Assembly: GCA_012064415.1 (NCBI GenBank)
Contig: SSNU01000040.1
Coordinates: forward strand, 111,514-175,513
Direction: 5' to 3'
DNA length: 64,000 nt
Origin: Gyrodactylus bullatarudis
Taxonomy: Eukaryota > Platyhelminthes > Monogenea > Gyrodactylidea > Gyrodactylidae
In this document: positions 1 to 11,500 of the stretch, piece after piece
How positions within the stretch are numbered: the first letter of the stretch is position 1
How the letters are laid out: each line of letters starts with the position of its first letter
Notes under the pieces: generated by a model
Told to the model about the DNA's origin: nothing
Seen by the model: the letters and a program-made list of their open reading frames with translations, nothing else
The model's database searches: none
Program-made: the position numbers and the translations under genes

Positions 1-45
1 TCTGAACTTGATGTCTCAATAATTAATAATATCTTATCATTTTAG

Positions 46-3000
46 GATAAACCGCCTACTTCAGATCAACTTGCTGATGAAACAAAAAACAACAAAGAAT
101 TTGACTCAATAGCTGCTGTTGCTATGGAACTTCAACTTGTTGGTGATGAAAAATTAGAAAACAATAAAAATAAAGATGGTATTTCCACTCCATTTTTATT
201 ACACGGAACTTTGAGAGAATATCAGAAAGTTGGTTTGAATTGGCTTGCCGCGATTTATGAGAAACGACTTAATGGTATTCTTGCTGACGAAATGGGTCTG
301 GGTAAAACAATCCAAACGATATCTCTACTTGCTCATCTTGCTTGTGATTTGGGAATTTGGGGACCTCATCTGATAATTGTGCCTACTTCAGTTTTATTAA
401 ACTGGGAAATGGAATTTAAAAAATGGTGTCCTGGTTTCAAAATCCTTACTTACTATGGTTCATTGAAAGAGAGGAAGGAAAAAAGAAAAGTTAGTTTTTG
501 TTGAATTTTCTTGTGATTAAAGATTATATCCTTTTTTATAGGGATGGACTAAAACTAACGCATTTCATGTTTGTATAACCTCTTATCGTCTTTCAATACA
601 AGATTCAACTATTTTTAAGCGCAAAAAATGGCGTTATCTAATTCTTGATGAAGCTCAAAATATTAAAAATTTCAAATCTCAACGTTGGCAGACTCTTCTT
701 AATATTAATAGTCAAAGAAGATTATTACTAACTGGAACGCCTTTACAGAACAGTCTTATGGAATTGTGGTCTCTAATGCATTTTCTGATGCCCAATATTT
801 TTCAATCTCACAAGGAATTCCAAGAATGGTTTGCTTCACCTCTCACAGGAATGATTGAGGGCAATAATGAACTGAATGATCAATTAATTCAAAGACTTCA
901 TCGAGTTCTAAGGCCCTTTCTTTTGAGGAGATTGAAAGCTGATGTCGAAAAGCAAATGCCAAAAAAATATGAACACGTAATCATGTGTAGGTTATCTAGA
1001 AGACAAAGATATCTCTACGACGATTATATGAGTTTAAGAACGACAAAAGAAACCCTTAGTTCTGGACAATTTCTTTCTGTCATGAATATTTTAATGCAAC
1101 TTCGTAAAGTTTGTAATCATCCAGATTTATTCGAGACTAGACCAATTACTACACCATTCTTCCAGGAAAAGGATCTCATAGAGTATTCTGTTCCAAAACT
1201 CATTTCAAACTCTTGCTATTCCAAATTAGTTACAATTCCTAGTTTCCATGGAACCGGATCTTATACCCATAATTTGGATGAAGATTGGACAAATCCTACT
1301 GGAACTGCATTTCGATTACTTGGTTTGTCAAAAAATATCTGTGAAATTGCCCGAGATGAACCTAGCTTCCTTACTAATCGTATTGTTGATGGAAAATCAT
1401 TTGCAAAACCAATCAAATTGAAAAATGAACTTCTTGAAAAAGTTGATTACATTGAAGTTGATGATTATGGTACGCTTAAAATCATATCCTATTTAATCTA
1501 TTTCTTGATACATTTTCTTTAGTTTTGAAAGATCGTAGAAATTTGATCCCTATTAAGAAATTGATGAAAAAAATTTGTAAATCGCGTGAAGGAAATCAAA
1601 AAATGTTGTCAGTTTTCTTACCTCGTCAAGAAGTCTTGCGTCTTAACGAAGAAACTGGTTTTGAAGAAACAGGAATAAATAAGAAAAAAATGGACATGAA
1701 GACGTTAAACATGAGTAGCGTTGAAATAATATCAGGTTAGAGCTTTGACATAACATGTATTATTTTATAAATATTTTAATGATTTCCTTTTTAAGTTGAT
1801 CCTGTTATTGATTCATATAACCATGGTTTGTCGAAATCTCAACTTTATGTTCGCATGAAATCAAGAATCGATCGGCTTTCACTGATTTCTAGAATCAGTG
1901 ATAGAAGAAATCAGCTCTATCCCAGCTTACAAAAGAAAACTATCGGAGACAGCTTCGGAGGTGACTTTTGGGGTTCTGATTATCGAATAGGACCAGATTC
2001 TTGTTTCTATTTAACAAAATCACTTAATAAATCTAAAATAAATCCGGATAAAAGTGAAATTCAAAAAATTCATCGGTCCTACTCTGATGCTTTTCTTACC
2101 ATCAGAAGATGTTTGTTTTGGAATCCATATAAATATTCTGTAGAATTTCCAATGTCACCGTTAGAGAAAGCATCAAGATTTTATCAAACTGTTTGCACCG
2201 ACAATTCGAATGAATTTTATGGAGGACTTCATCCAACCAATCCATTTGGTAACGAATCACTGTGCAGTGAAAAATGCTCGTGGAAACAAGACCTCAGAAT
2301 TCTTAGACAAATATTACTCTCTCCTGGTGATATACTTGAAGATTTCAAAGAAATTTTCAATCGATTCATATTCTACGTTCCTCCTGTCATGTCATTTGGA
2401 ATAAAAATAATTTGTAATTCATCAGCTTATCATACAGAGTTTAAAATACAAGAAAGTTGTGTGGAAAAGATTCTCCAGCCAGTTCTGCCCAAGGTATCAT
2501 ATTCCATAAACAAAAATTGTAGCATACAAAAAATTAATCCCTACTCGTACATTGTTCCACGTCAATTTTATTCAATGAACATGCAAAGATTTCTTCAATT
2601 CCCGGATCCCCGTTTAATTCAGTATGATTGCGGAAAACTACAACGTCTAGATATTCTTCTACGTCAACTGAAAAAAGACAATCACCGTGTCCTGATATTC
2701 ACACAAATGTCTCGAATGCTGGATATATTAGAACAATTTCTAGCTTATCATGGTCATAGTTATCTCAGACTTGACGGAACCACAAAAGTTGAGCAAAGAC
2801 AGATTCTCATGGAAAGATTCAACAGAGATACCAAGATTTTTGTTTTTATTTTATCAACAAGAAGTGGAGGTTTGGGTATAAATTTAACTGGTGCCGATAC
2901 AGTTATTTTTTACGATTCAGATTGGAATCCCACAATGGATGCTCAAGCTCAGGATCGATGTCATAGAATTGGTCAAACAAGAGATGTACATATTTATCGT

Positions 3001-5687
3001 TTAATCAGTGAAATGACTATTGAAGAAAACATTCTTCGTAAAGCAAATCAGAAGCGTTTGCTATCAGATCTAGCTATCGAGCAGGGAAAATTCACCACAG
3101 CATTCTTCAAACAAAATACAATTCAAGAACTCTTTGCTGAACCTTCTGGACTTGAAGATGTCGTGGAGGCAGATAGACTAAGATCTGAAACAATCAATAG
3201 TTCGTCACTTATTAAAGAAGAGAATAATCAGGATTATATGAAAAAGATCGATCAGGAAGCCTTAACTGCTGCTTTAGAAGCATGTGAGGATGAAGATGAT
3301 CGGATAGCCGAAAAGAGAGCTAGAGCTGAAGAAAAGGATAATTTGGACGAATTTGATGAAGCAGCTGCTATCGTTGATGAAAATACCGGACAAGTAATTG
3401 AGGAAGATCGTTTGACAAAATTCGCTATGATTAAAACTAAAAATAAAGGCTTGTCTGAAACAAAGGAAAATGACGAAGAGGAGAACGCAGATCCTGAACA
3501 GGCTGTCGAAAGAGAACTTCAAGAATTTGAATCTCAATTGACTCCCATAGAGCGCTATGGAGTTTCATACTCAGGATTTGATAGAAATGAATCTTTATCA
3601 ACAGAATTATGCCTAGTAGATGCGGAAATGGAAGAAAGTAGAAAGAATTGGGCTTTAGATCAAATGAAAGCATTAAGAGAAATGGACGAAGAAAAGGCAG
3701 AACTAGAGGAGGATGATATTCTCTACTGTTATGGAGTTTATGATCCAGCTGAAAGAATAGCTGAGTTGAAAAAGCTAGATCTTGAACTTCAACGTGAAGC
3801 TTTACTGGAAGAAGATCCTGATGTGGAACCACCCATTCCAGCTGGTCGAGGACGAGGTCGAGGAAGAAATGCCAATAAAGGGAAACGCAAGTTACCTTCT
3901 AAGCAAGAAATCGAATCACAAAATTCCGAAACTTTAAATAACGATGAATTACTATCAGATGAGTTTCTTTCTGATGATGAAGAAGAAAGCTTTGATAAGA
4001 GAAACGAAAAGATCCGTTCCAAGATTAGTTATTCATCAATAGCTGATTTCGATGTTTCTCAGTTTAATAGCAATAAAAACAGAAATCCGAGAAAGGTTAA
4101 GCCAAATAGTTTCGATGAAGATTTTGATGATTTAGATCAAACTCCAGATATAGAAGATTTCTTTCCTCAACTTAGTTCTGGACGTGGAGGTAAAAGAACT
4201 TCTTTCTCTGTTTCACGACGTCGCAAAAGTGATCACGAAAAATACGGGGGATCTTACGGTAATATTGAGGATGAATTTGTCTACTATGGATATCAATCAA
4301 AGAAGTCAAGAAGCAGAAATAGGCCTTTGGAAATTGAAGAGTCAAAACAGGATCAAAACGATATCAATTTGGACCGTATGGAAGATTCCGAAAAAAGAAA
4401 TCAAAGAAAAAGACCATTATATTCCAATGCATATTCTTATCAATTTCCTAAAGTAAGCATCTATAAATACAAGAATTATATCTCATCAAATTTTTATCAA
4501 AATTTTACATATTCTTTTCAGCGTATTCGAGGTAACAACGTCCAAACATTGCCTGGTTCCAATCATTTCAGAATTCCTACTGCTAGTAGCAATAATCGCA
4601 TGAATCAGATTAATTCAAACATAAGATTTTTCCCTAGTAGTCAATCAAATCAGATTTCAAAAGTTATTCCTGCTATTTCTTGCGCGATCAACCAGAAAAA
4701 TTGCTTTATTAAGCCGTTATCACTTCAGAAACCGATAACTATTCAACATGTTCCTGTTAGAAGGTTGAATCAAAATACAAGCAGCAGCGTTAAATTGCCG
4801 ATCAACCATGTCTTTAATCAAAATGGACAACCTGTATTCGTAATAACTCGAGAGCTTAAAACATCTGATGGTGAGTTTAAATAGTTTGTCGATATTTGAA
4901 GAAAATTTTATTTATTCTTTAAAACTATTTTCAAGGTGAAGTTCTCCAACAAAAATTTACTCATCCCGTTGCTCCGATCCCAAGTCTTGCTGGAGCTGTT
5001 GATATGATGCATAAAGCTCTTGCAAATAGCCGGAGGGAATTTCCAAAGCCTCAAAAATTTGTCAAGGTTACTTCTCAAATGGATCAAATTTCGGATGAAT
5101 CTGTCCAAAAAAGTGCAAGCCCTAATCTGGCAATTCCCATGAAAACTAATATTTCTACAATTTCCAAGCCAAATCTCATTCATCTAGCTCCAAGCAAACA
5201 ACTGACAGTTTTCAATGTCCCCCCTAATCTTAAATCCGGTGAATTAAAGAAAGTAAGTTTCATGGTTTCCAATTTTGCTTTAATTATAATTAATAGTTGT
5301 ACTAATTATTACCTTTATCAAATTAGCAAATAGTCCCCAGTGTACTCAAAAACACCTCGATACCTAATGTTATATCTCAAATTCCATTAAAATCAGGCTA
5401 CGTCAAACCTGTTGTTGTTTCAAAACCATCTGGCCTAGGACCTTCGAATTTCAATCATTCGGGAATTAAGTTAATTAGAGTTTTAGGCAATAACTCAATA
5501 GACGTACGTCAAAATCTAATATTAATTAAATTAGTAATTAATATCCTTTCTTATTTAGAACAACAAGCAGCGTTTATCTTACATACCACCTGTTAAATAT
5601 TTACCAAGTAATGCGAACAAAGCGATGCTTATCAAAAATAAAAACGAAAATTTACAAAAGTCTCCCATGAATGGATCAACCCAATGA
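46..5687 (+). CDS. dom/SRCAP: SRCAP/Domino/SWR1-type Snf2 ATPase, 5' end outside window
   Basis: This is the ATPase of the complex that exchanges H2A for H2A.Z in nucleosomes. Proposed exons are 46-489, 542-1469, 1523-1735, 1796-4452, 4522-4870, 4936-5252, 5327-5503 and 5559-5687; all phases match and give about 1737 residues. Walker A (DEMGLGKT) lies near 285-310, the DEAQ box near 650, and the second RecA lobe near 2640-3000 with IFTQMSRMLDILEQF, STRSGGLG and QDRCHRIGQ. The two lobes are split by a long insert (about 1140-2600), the hallmark of the SRCAP/INO80 group; wording such as KKYEHVI and LMQLRKVCNHPDLF matches SRCAP/Domino best. The tail is acidic, then has an RGRGRGR AT-hook-like stretch near 3845. 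I see no SANT domain. The HSA region and start codon lie left of the window. The 69-nt intron 4453-4521 is stop-free and could be retained. Confidence 0.93.
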
Positions 5688-5906
5688 ATTATTTTAAAAA
5701 GATGTGTACATAAAATTACTGAAAATATTTGTAAATAATATTTTGATATTCATCCACAACTCAATGAATTTCATTAACAATAGTATTTGTAATTGACTAT
5801 TGAATCAATTGTATTGATTGACCTGATATTTGGGAGGAACACAGATCTGACTTTAATGCATTGCTTAGGTGAGTAAGTCTCTACGGATGTTAGTCTCTAC
5901 TTATTG

Positions 5907-6749
5907 ATGACTATTCTCACCGAAGAAAAATTCCATCTTCTTAAAACTAAAGCTTACTTTGAACCTGAAAACTCCACCAAACTTAAAGAGACCGATTCCA
6001 TTTTATCTTATAAATCACAGATTTTTCATTGCAAAATAAATGTCGAAGTCCAAGCAGATAACTCAGATTCTGATTGGGTAATTGGACTAGTACAGTGCTG
6101 TAATTCAATACATTTGGAGAATAATTATGAGGGGAAAGGCTCTTCCATGTGGGAATTTCAACCTCTTAAATCAGGTTTGAGAAGTATGGTTAATGATAGT
6201 GATGGAAGATTCTGTCCTTTTTATAACAATAAAAACAGCATATATCGCATACAGAGAGGACTTATTAGAAAAAAACACATTACGCTATCTTTAAGAGACT
6301 TCTTTCATCCAACAACTGTTTGGTCTCTACCATATTTTGGCGGAGTCAATCTGACTAGCATAACTAGGATGCAAGATTTTACAATCTGGCTAGTTTTAAT
6401 GAAAAATGAGAGAAAAACAAAATCTACTGATTTTACAGTTCTTAAGGAAATCAAATGGAAGTATAATCTAGCAATAGAAGTTGATCCTTACATGCCTATC
6501 GGAAGTAAAGTGAGAAAGGTTTTCGACATACAAGATCCAGAAAAAATAATCATGAATGATATTAGTAGAGATTTTAAACTTCCAAAAGAAGCTATTAGTC
6601 CACCTCACTGCAATTCAGTTCAATCTTTAATATGGTATCCTAAAAGTCAAAAAATCTTTCCGAAAATAATAGTTCCACCAAAAGAGATTATTGTCCCCTG
6701 GAATAAATGGCTTTTTACAATGTTAGGGAGCGAGAGGATTATAACTTAG
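5907..6749 (+). CDS. FAM78: FAM78 family protein
   Basis: A single-exon frame of 280 codons starting at the ATG at 5907. I recognise the FAM78A/B family from its order of motifs: DWVIGLVQCC, a SSMWEFQPLKSG stretch, NDSDGRFCPFY, a FHPTTVWSLP block, TWLVLMKNE, IKWKYNLAIEVDP, and a C-terminal run of IVPP(K) prolines. Length is close to the vertebrate proteins (about 260-285 aa). FAM78 has no established biochemical function. No signal peptide or membrane segment is visible. It lies 219 bp downstream of the Domino stop in the same orientation, so the Domino 3' UTR and the FAM78 promoter must share a short spacer. Family assignment is firm; function is unknown. Confidence 0.8.
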   Translation: MTILTEEKFHLLKTKAYFEPENSTKLKETDSILSYKSQIFHCKINVEVQADNSDSDWVIGLVQCCNSIHLENNYEGKGSSMWEFQPLKSGLRSMVNDSDGRFCPFYNNKNSIYRIQRGLIRKKHITLSLRDFFHPTTVWSLPYFGGVNLTSITRMQDFTIWLVLMKNERKTKSTDFTVLKEIKWKYNLAIEVDPYMPIGSKVRKVFDIQDPEKIIMNDISRDFKLPKEAISPPHCNSVQSLIWYPKSQKIFPKIIVPPKEIIVPWNKWLFTMLGSERIIT

Positions 6750-6998
6750 GATTTTAAGTGAGTAACTGTGTTACATAAACTTATTCTGGTAATCTGATTA
6801 CCGTAATCCTAATCTGGTAAAAATCCTAAAGTTAACCCTATTAAAACAATTTAAATAGATCTCATGATCAATTGTTGTTTAAAAAGTCACTGAAGTTTAA
6901 CATTATTATTATACTATAATAATATTAAATTAATATTATTAATCAATAACTTTTAGAATTTAGTAATCAATTTTCATCAAAGAGGTTTTTCATTATTT

Positions 6999-7409
6999 AT
7001 GCAATCTAACAACATTCGAAGGCCGACTAAGGTTTGCTGATTTTCTTAACCCTAGATATTTTCCAGTGATTTATTCAATTCTAAGGGAGATAGTAAAAAT
7101 GTTGAGGAAAAGTTATCAAACCTTCTCAGTGCTTTTTCTTCAGATGAAAATTATTTAGGTCTTAATTGTTCCTTTCATAGATTAGACTCTGTTCGGGAAC
7201 AACAGGAGCAGCTTGTGAAACTTCATTTAGAACTTGATAATTCAATGCAAAAAGATTCAACTAACAAACACAGGAAAAGTGGGAAATGTCTATTCACTGA
7301 TGAAGGTAGACAGGAAACCCATCAAAATATCAAAAATTTAACATCAAAACTCGAAGATTTGGGCAACTCTATTCACGATTTGCATAATAATACCATAAAA
7401 AATCAATAA
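6999..7409 (+). CDS. CCDC28: CCDC28-like coiled-coil protein
   Basis: Proposed exons are 6999-7031 and 7056-7409, giving 128 residues. The match to CCDC28A/B rests on a region reading VEEKLSNLLSAFSS, then VREQQEQLVKLHLEL, then a C-terminal LTSKLEDLGNSIHDLH heptad segment; vertebrate proteins have the same order (LLSLLNDF, QEKLARLNLEL, LLSDLEELNSSIQKLH). CCDC28B is linked to ciliary length control and Bardet-Biedl syndrome modification, which fits other cilium genes in the window. The start depends on removing a 24-nt intron (gtttgc...ccctag, 7032-7055), without which TGA closes the frame at once. An alternative upstream first exon cannot be excluded. The TAA stop overlaps an AATAAA polyadenylation hexamer (7405-7410). 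Confidence 0.65.
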
Positions 7410-8518
7410 ATTATGAAATATTTGAATACAAGATTTATTTATTTCTAGATAATATCTAGTAGATATTCTATCATCAAAACATTATAGAATGTTATAAATT
7501 ATAAGGTTTAAAAAGGAATAACTCTTATAGAAATGTTGAAGACACTTGGTTCTATAAATAAAAAAGAATCAACGATTCAGAATTTTTTGGAAGATAAATG
7601 TTTGTTTATTAAACTGATTGTAAAAATATAGATAAGAATGTATAATTAAGAAAAATCGTCCTCAGATATAAGAAATGCGCATGTGGAATCCACATTGTGG
7701 ATTTGATGGTTAATTACAGGCCTCTATTAGAGACTATCAAATTTCTTGCTAAGTTGAAATTTTTTTGCTTCTCAAATTACTGTAAATATCCAATAGAGCT
7801 AGAATCTAACTGTTTAGATGAAAATTGACTTTTATAATTAACGTCAAATCTATTAAAATCTGTTTCGCATGAAACCCAAATTTTCAAAGTTCTTAAAAAT
7901 ATTTTTTTGAAATTAAAACATATTATTGAAATTAAATAAACGAATGCTAGAAAAATATAAGTTTTATAATGTTCAATAATGCATGATAGATGATCTCAAA
8001 TCAAAAAATTCATCACAAACCCTTATAGAAAGATTAAGTTTTTAAACAGATTATGATTGTTTGGGATAAGTTTGGCGAGGAAGATACACATAGATTTGAT
8101 GTGGGATGATGGAATATTCTTCAGAACGAGTTGAAATCTTGAGCTTTTTTGGAATGGTTAACGTTTATGATAAATAATTAATGATTATCAGCCGAAGAGA
8201 GGGATGCAAAAGTTTTTTTCAAAAAAATTTTCGAAACCGCATCTTTATGAGATGAGTTAGTGTTGCTGGAGTCTATACTATGCTGGTATTACTAGTTATT
8301 TTTTTGTAATTTTTAAAATACATCTGATAAAAACATGATTTTTTGGAGTTTATTCACATAAATCAATAGGTCATTGTGACATGAAAAACTTGTAGAAATA
8401 AAATTTGTAATATAGTCTTAGTAGACAATTTTGACAAAATAGGTCAAATTCTGACATATAAAAATATAAATATAAAATTATTTTTTATTTTCATGTGCAC
8501 ATTATTCAGTGAGAAATT
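7410..8518. other. intergenic, no gene recognised
   Basis: About 1.1 kb of AT-rich sequence between the CCDC28-like gene and the modular ectodomain gene. Only short, compositionally unremarkable frames occur on either strand, and I see no RNA gene or mobile-element signature. The last 100 bp are presumably promoter and 5' UTR of the downstream gene. Confidence 0.6.
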
Positions 8519-11500
8519 ATGAAGCTAGTCGTTGAAAAAGGATTTCTTATATCATTGTTATTATCTTGTATACTATGGAAAAGGACTAATTCACAATCCC
8601 TCAAGTATCCGATCATTTCTAAGGATCAATGTGCCTCATATTTCAGTCATATTCACGCATTTTGTTATCTAACTGCAAGGCCTCAATATGAGAAGAGATA
8701 TAAATTCTGTTTACTGCTAGATCCGGAAAATCCATGCAGTCAAGGTAATTTAAAGAATTTCTTAGTTGAAGGAATGCAAGAAATAAGCCTTGATATTGGA
8801 AGTGTGTGTTGTACAACAGATGAATATTATAACTACCTGCCACTAAGATATGGTACTTATCCCCTTGAAATATCAGAACAGAGAAAAGTTAGTCTTTATA
8901 TCTAATAATGTAATAGATATTTCTTGCGTCTGTTTACACTTGTGATTTCGATCAATCAAGTTTACTTATGGTTGGTCGTCTGGGTCAGGAAACTAAAAAT
9001 CGGAATTATCCCATTTGTTTATTTTTCTCCGAACTAAATTTGGAGCAAAATTCAACTGGAAGAAGTGAAAAGATTGCCAAGGAATATCAGGAAATCGATC
9101 TTCAATCTAAATATCCTTTTTGCATTGAAATGATTGACGAGAAACAGTTGTGTCCTAACGGAATGAACCTAAATACTTATGGAGGAATCGACAAAAAAAT
9201 TAAAGCTGTTTATTGCTGCAAAAAAACAAGTCAAATTGGATTTATGAAATTGAAGAGTAACAATGAAAATATTGTTAGCGTTCTAGTACCGAAGCATGTA
9301 GAATGCCCGATATTCGAGAAAAATTCAAATATAAGTAGCGCAACAAGTAAAGTGAGTGGACAATTAAAACCTAAATATGGAAAAATAAGACTTTAACAGA
9401 CGATAATTTTTCACTTTTTTCATGATAAATGCCAGAAAATAATTTTCAGGAAAATATTGAAATCTTATCAAGGACAAAGAATACATATTTCAAAAATCCC
9501 GATGATCTGTTCAGTATATCTTTTAAAGATACTAAAATCAAAGCCAATATTAAAAAGTGCATCTATACGAAAATGAATAAATGTAAGGCATATTCTATAA
9601 TATCTTTAACAGCTTTATTTCATTATCTTATCAGAAAAAATGATCGAAGTATGTTTTTATTTAGTTGAGATCTAAGTTGACTCAAATTCTTCACTGGTTA
9701 AAATTTACTTAGAGAGAAGATACAGCATCAGTATCTATTTATCTGACGTCGAGAAAAACTTGGGAGGAGCCTGTGGAGCTTATTATCCTGGTGATAAATG
9801 TCTCAATGTAGTTTCTAACGCATGTTGCATTGGAGAGCATGTTGATAGGGAATTGGATCCTGTAGATGAATTTAAAATTTTGAATGAGTTCTATCTGCCC
9901 AAGCCAGAGAGAAGACGCTGTCAACGATTTGTTGGATTCAAATTCTTTATGGAAGAAGGCTTTTGTCATTATGTAAAATTGGAAAGTTTGTATTCTATTA
10001 TTAGAATAATTTTCAACTAGATTTAAAAGCAGAAGAAATTATGAAATATCCAACGTTTTCTGATAATAAGGAGAGAGTTTGTTATTTATCCACTGAGCAA
10101 TGTCAAGATAACTTTGGTAAGTTGAAATACCTAGTAGTAAGAAAAGAGGGAAAATAATCATTTTCACTTTGCCAGAGGAGAAGCTAAACATTGAAATTTT
10201 ATCCCTTGGAATAATTTGTTGTACCCGCAAAGATGTTAAAATCACGAATGTTCCAGTGGTTTTGAAAAATCAAAAACTCCGTATAGCATCCATAAGAAGT
10301 GAGAATAGTTTCAGGTGTCCATCCTTCAAAGGACTTACAAGGAAAGATACTCATTTCATACCGATCATCGCCAATTTGGATCACGATGAAGATATACGCG
10401 CAATCATTGAATCTGAAGAAACTAATACTAATATTGTAATATGTGATTATACCTTGGTAATATCTCGTGAGTTGATTATTATGCTTTCAAGTTGAAGAGT
10501 TATTGATTAAAAATTAGGAATGCCAAAAAATAGCTATAAAATACCCTACCAAAAAGGTTACAAGTGTCCTGAAGGTTTCAATCTTGAGAGAATCTCCCAG
10601 GACAATTTATCCATATTAACAGATCGTTCGGAGGATTATGTCTGCATAATGAAAAATTCTGCAATGGACGAGAAAGAAGATTTATTCAAAGGAACATTCT
10701 GTGTCGGCTCTGTCAGTTTCAGTTGTCCAAAGGGTTTGTTTTATCCTTATGCCCTTTTTAGGAACTGAATTGAAAAACTTGACTTATTGTTGCAAGTCAT
10801 CGACGATATCGACCATAATAAATCCTCCAAACATAGAATATTTTTCATTATACGGGTTAGTGATAAATAAAATCCTTATTCAATTTCATGGTTGTATCTC
10901 ATATACTTTTTCAATGCAGAAACAAGAAATGCTCTGATGCCATTGGCTTTAATGTTATTCAAATACCACATAGGGATAGTGATATGTTTATTTGCCACTA
11001 TAGTAAGTGTACTATAACACTATAACAATTTATTTTCTTAATTAATATTTTTTTTCATCTTAGTGAAAAATGAAAAAGGTTAGTGTTGAAACAAATTTTG
11101 AGATAAAAACCTATTAAAAGATGACAATTATTATACAAATAACTAGACATGAATGGGACCATGAGCAAGAGAGAAAACTATTGGCCACCTGGAGAATATG
11201 GACTGCTGAAAACCAGAGACACTAAAGCGGAATGTCCAGAAGAATTTCGATTAAAAGAAGAATCATTTTCATTTGACAAGTTTAGACTTGAATTTCAAGG
11301 CACGCCAAATTATTTCTTCAAATCAGACTATCCAAAACAAATGTCGTACCACATTTGCCTTAGACTACAAATATATGGAATGGAAAAAACACTTGACTGG
11401 CCATCAGGGGTCTATTGTGTTATAAGAATAAAGCATTGTCCACAGAGTAAGGTGCGATTAATGGTTGAATAACTTTTTAGATCTCAAGGAGAAAAAGTTA

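Noticed and set aside
3437..4022. Minus-strand frames of 77-131 codons under Domino
   Set aside because: They lie antisense to a well-supported exon and arise from its acidic, low-complexity coding sequence.
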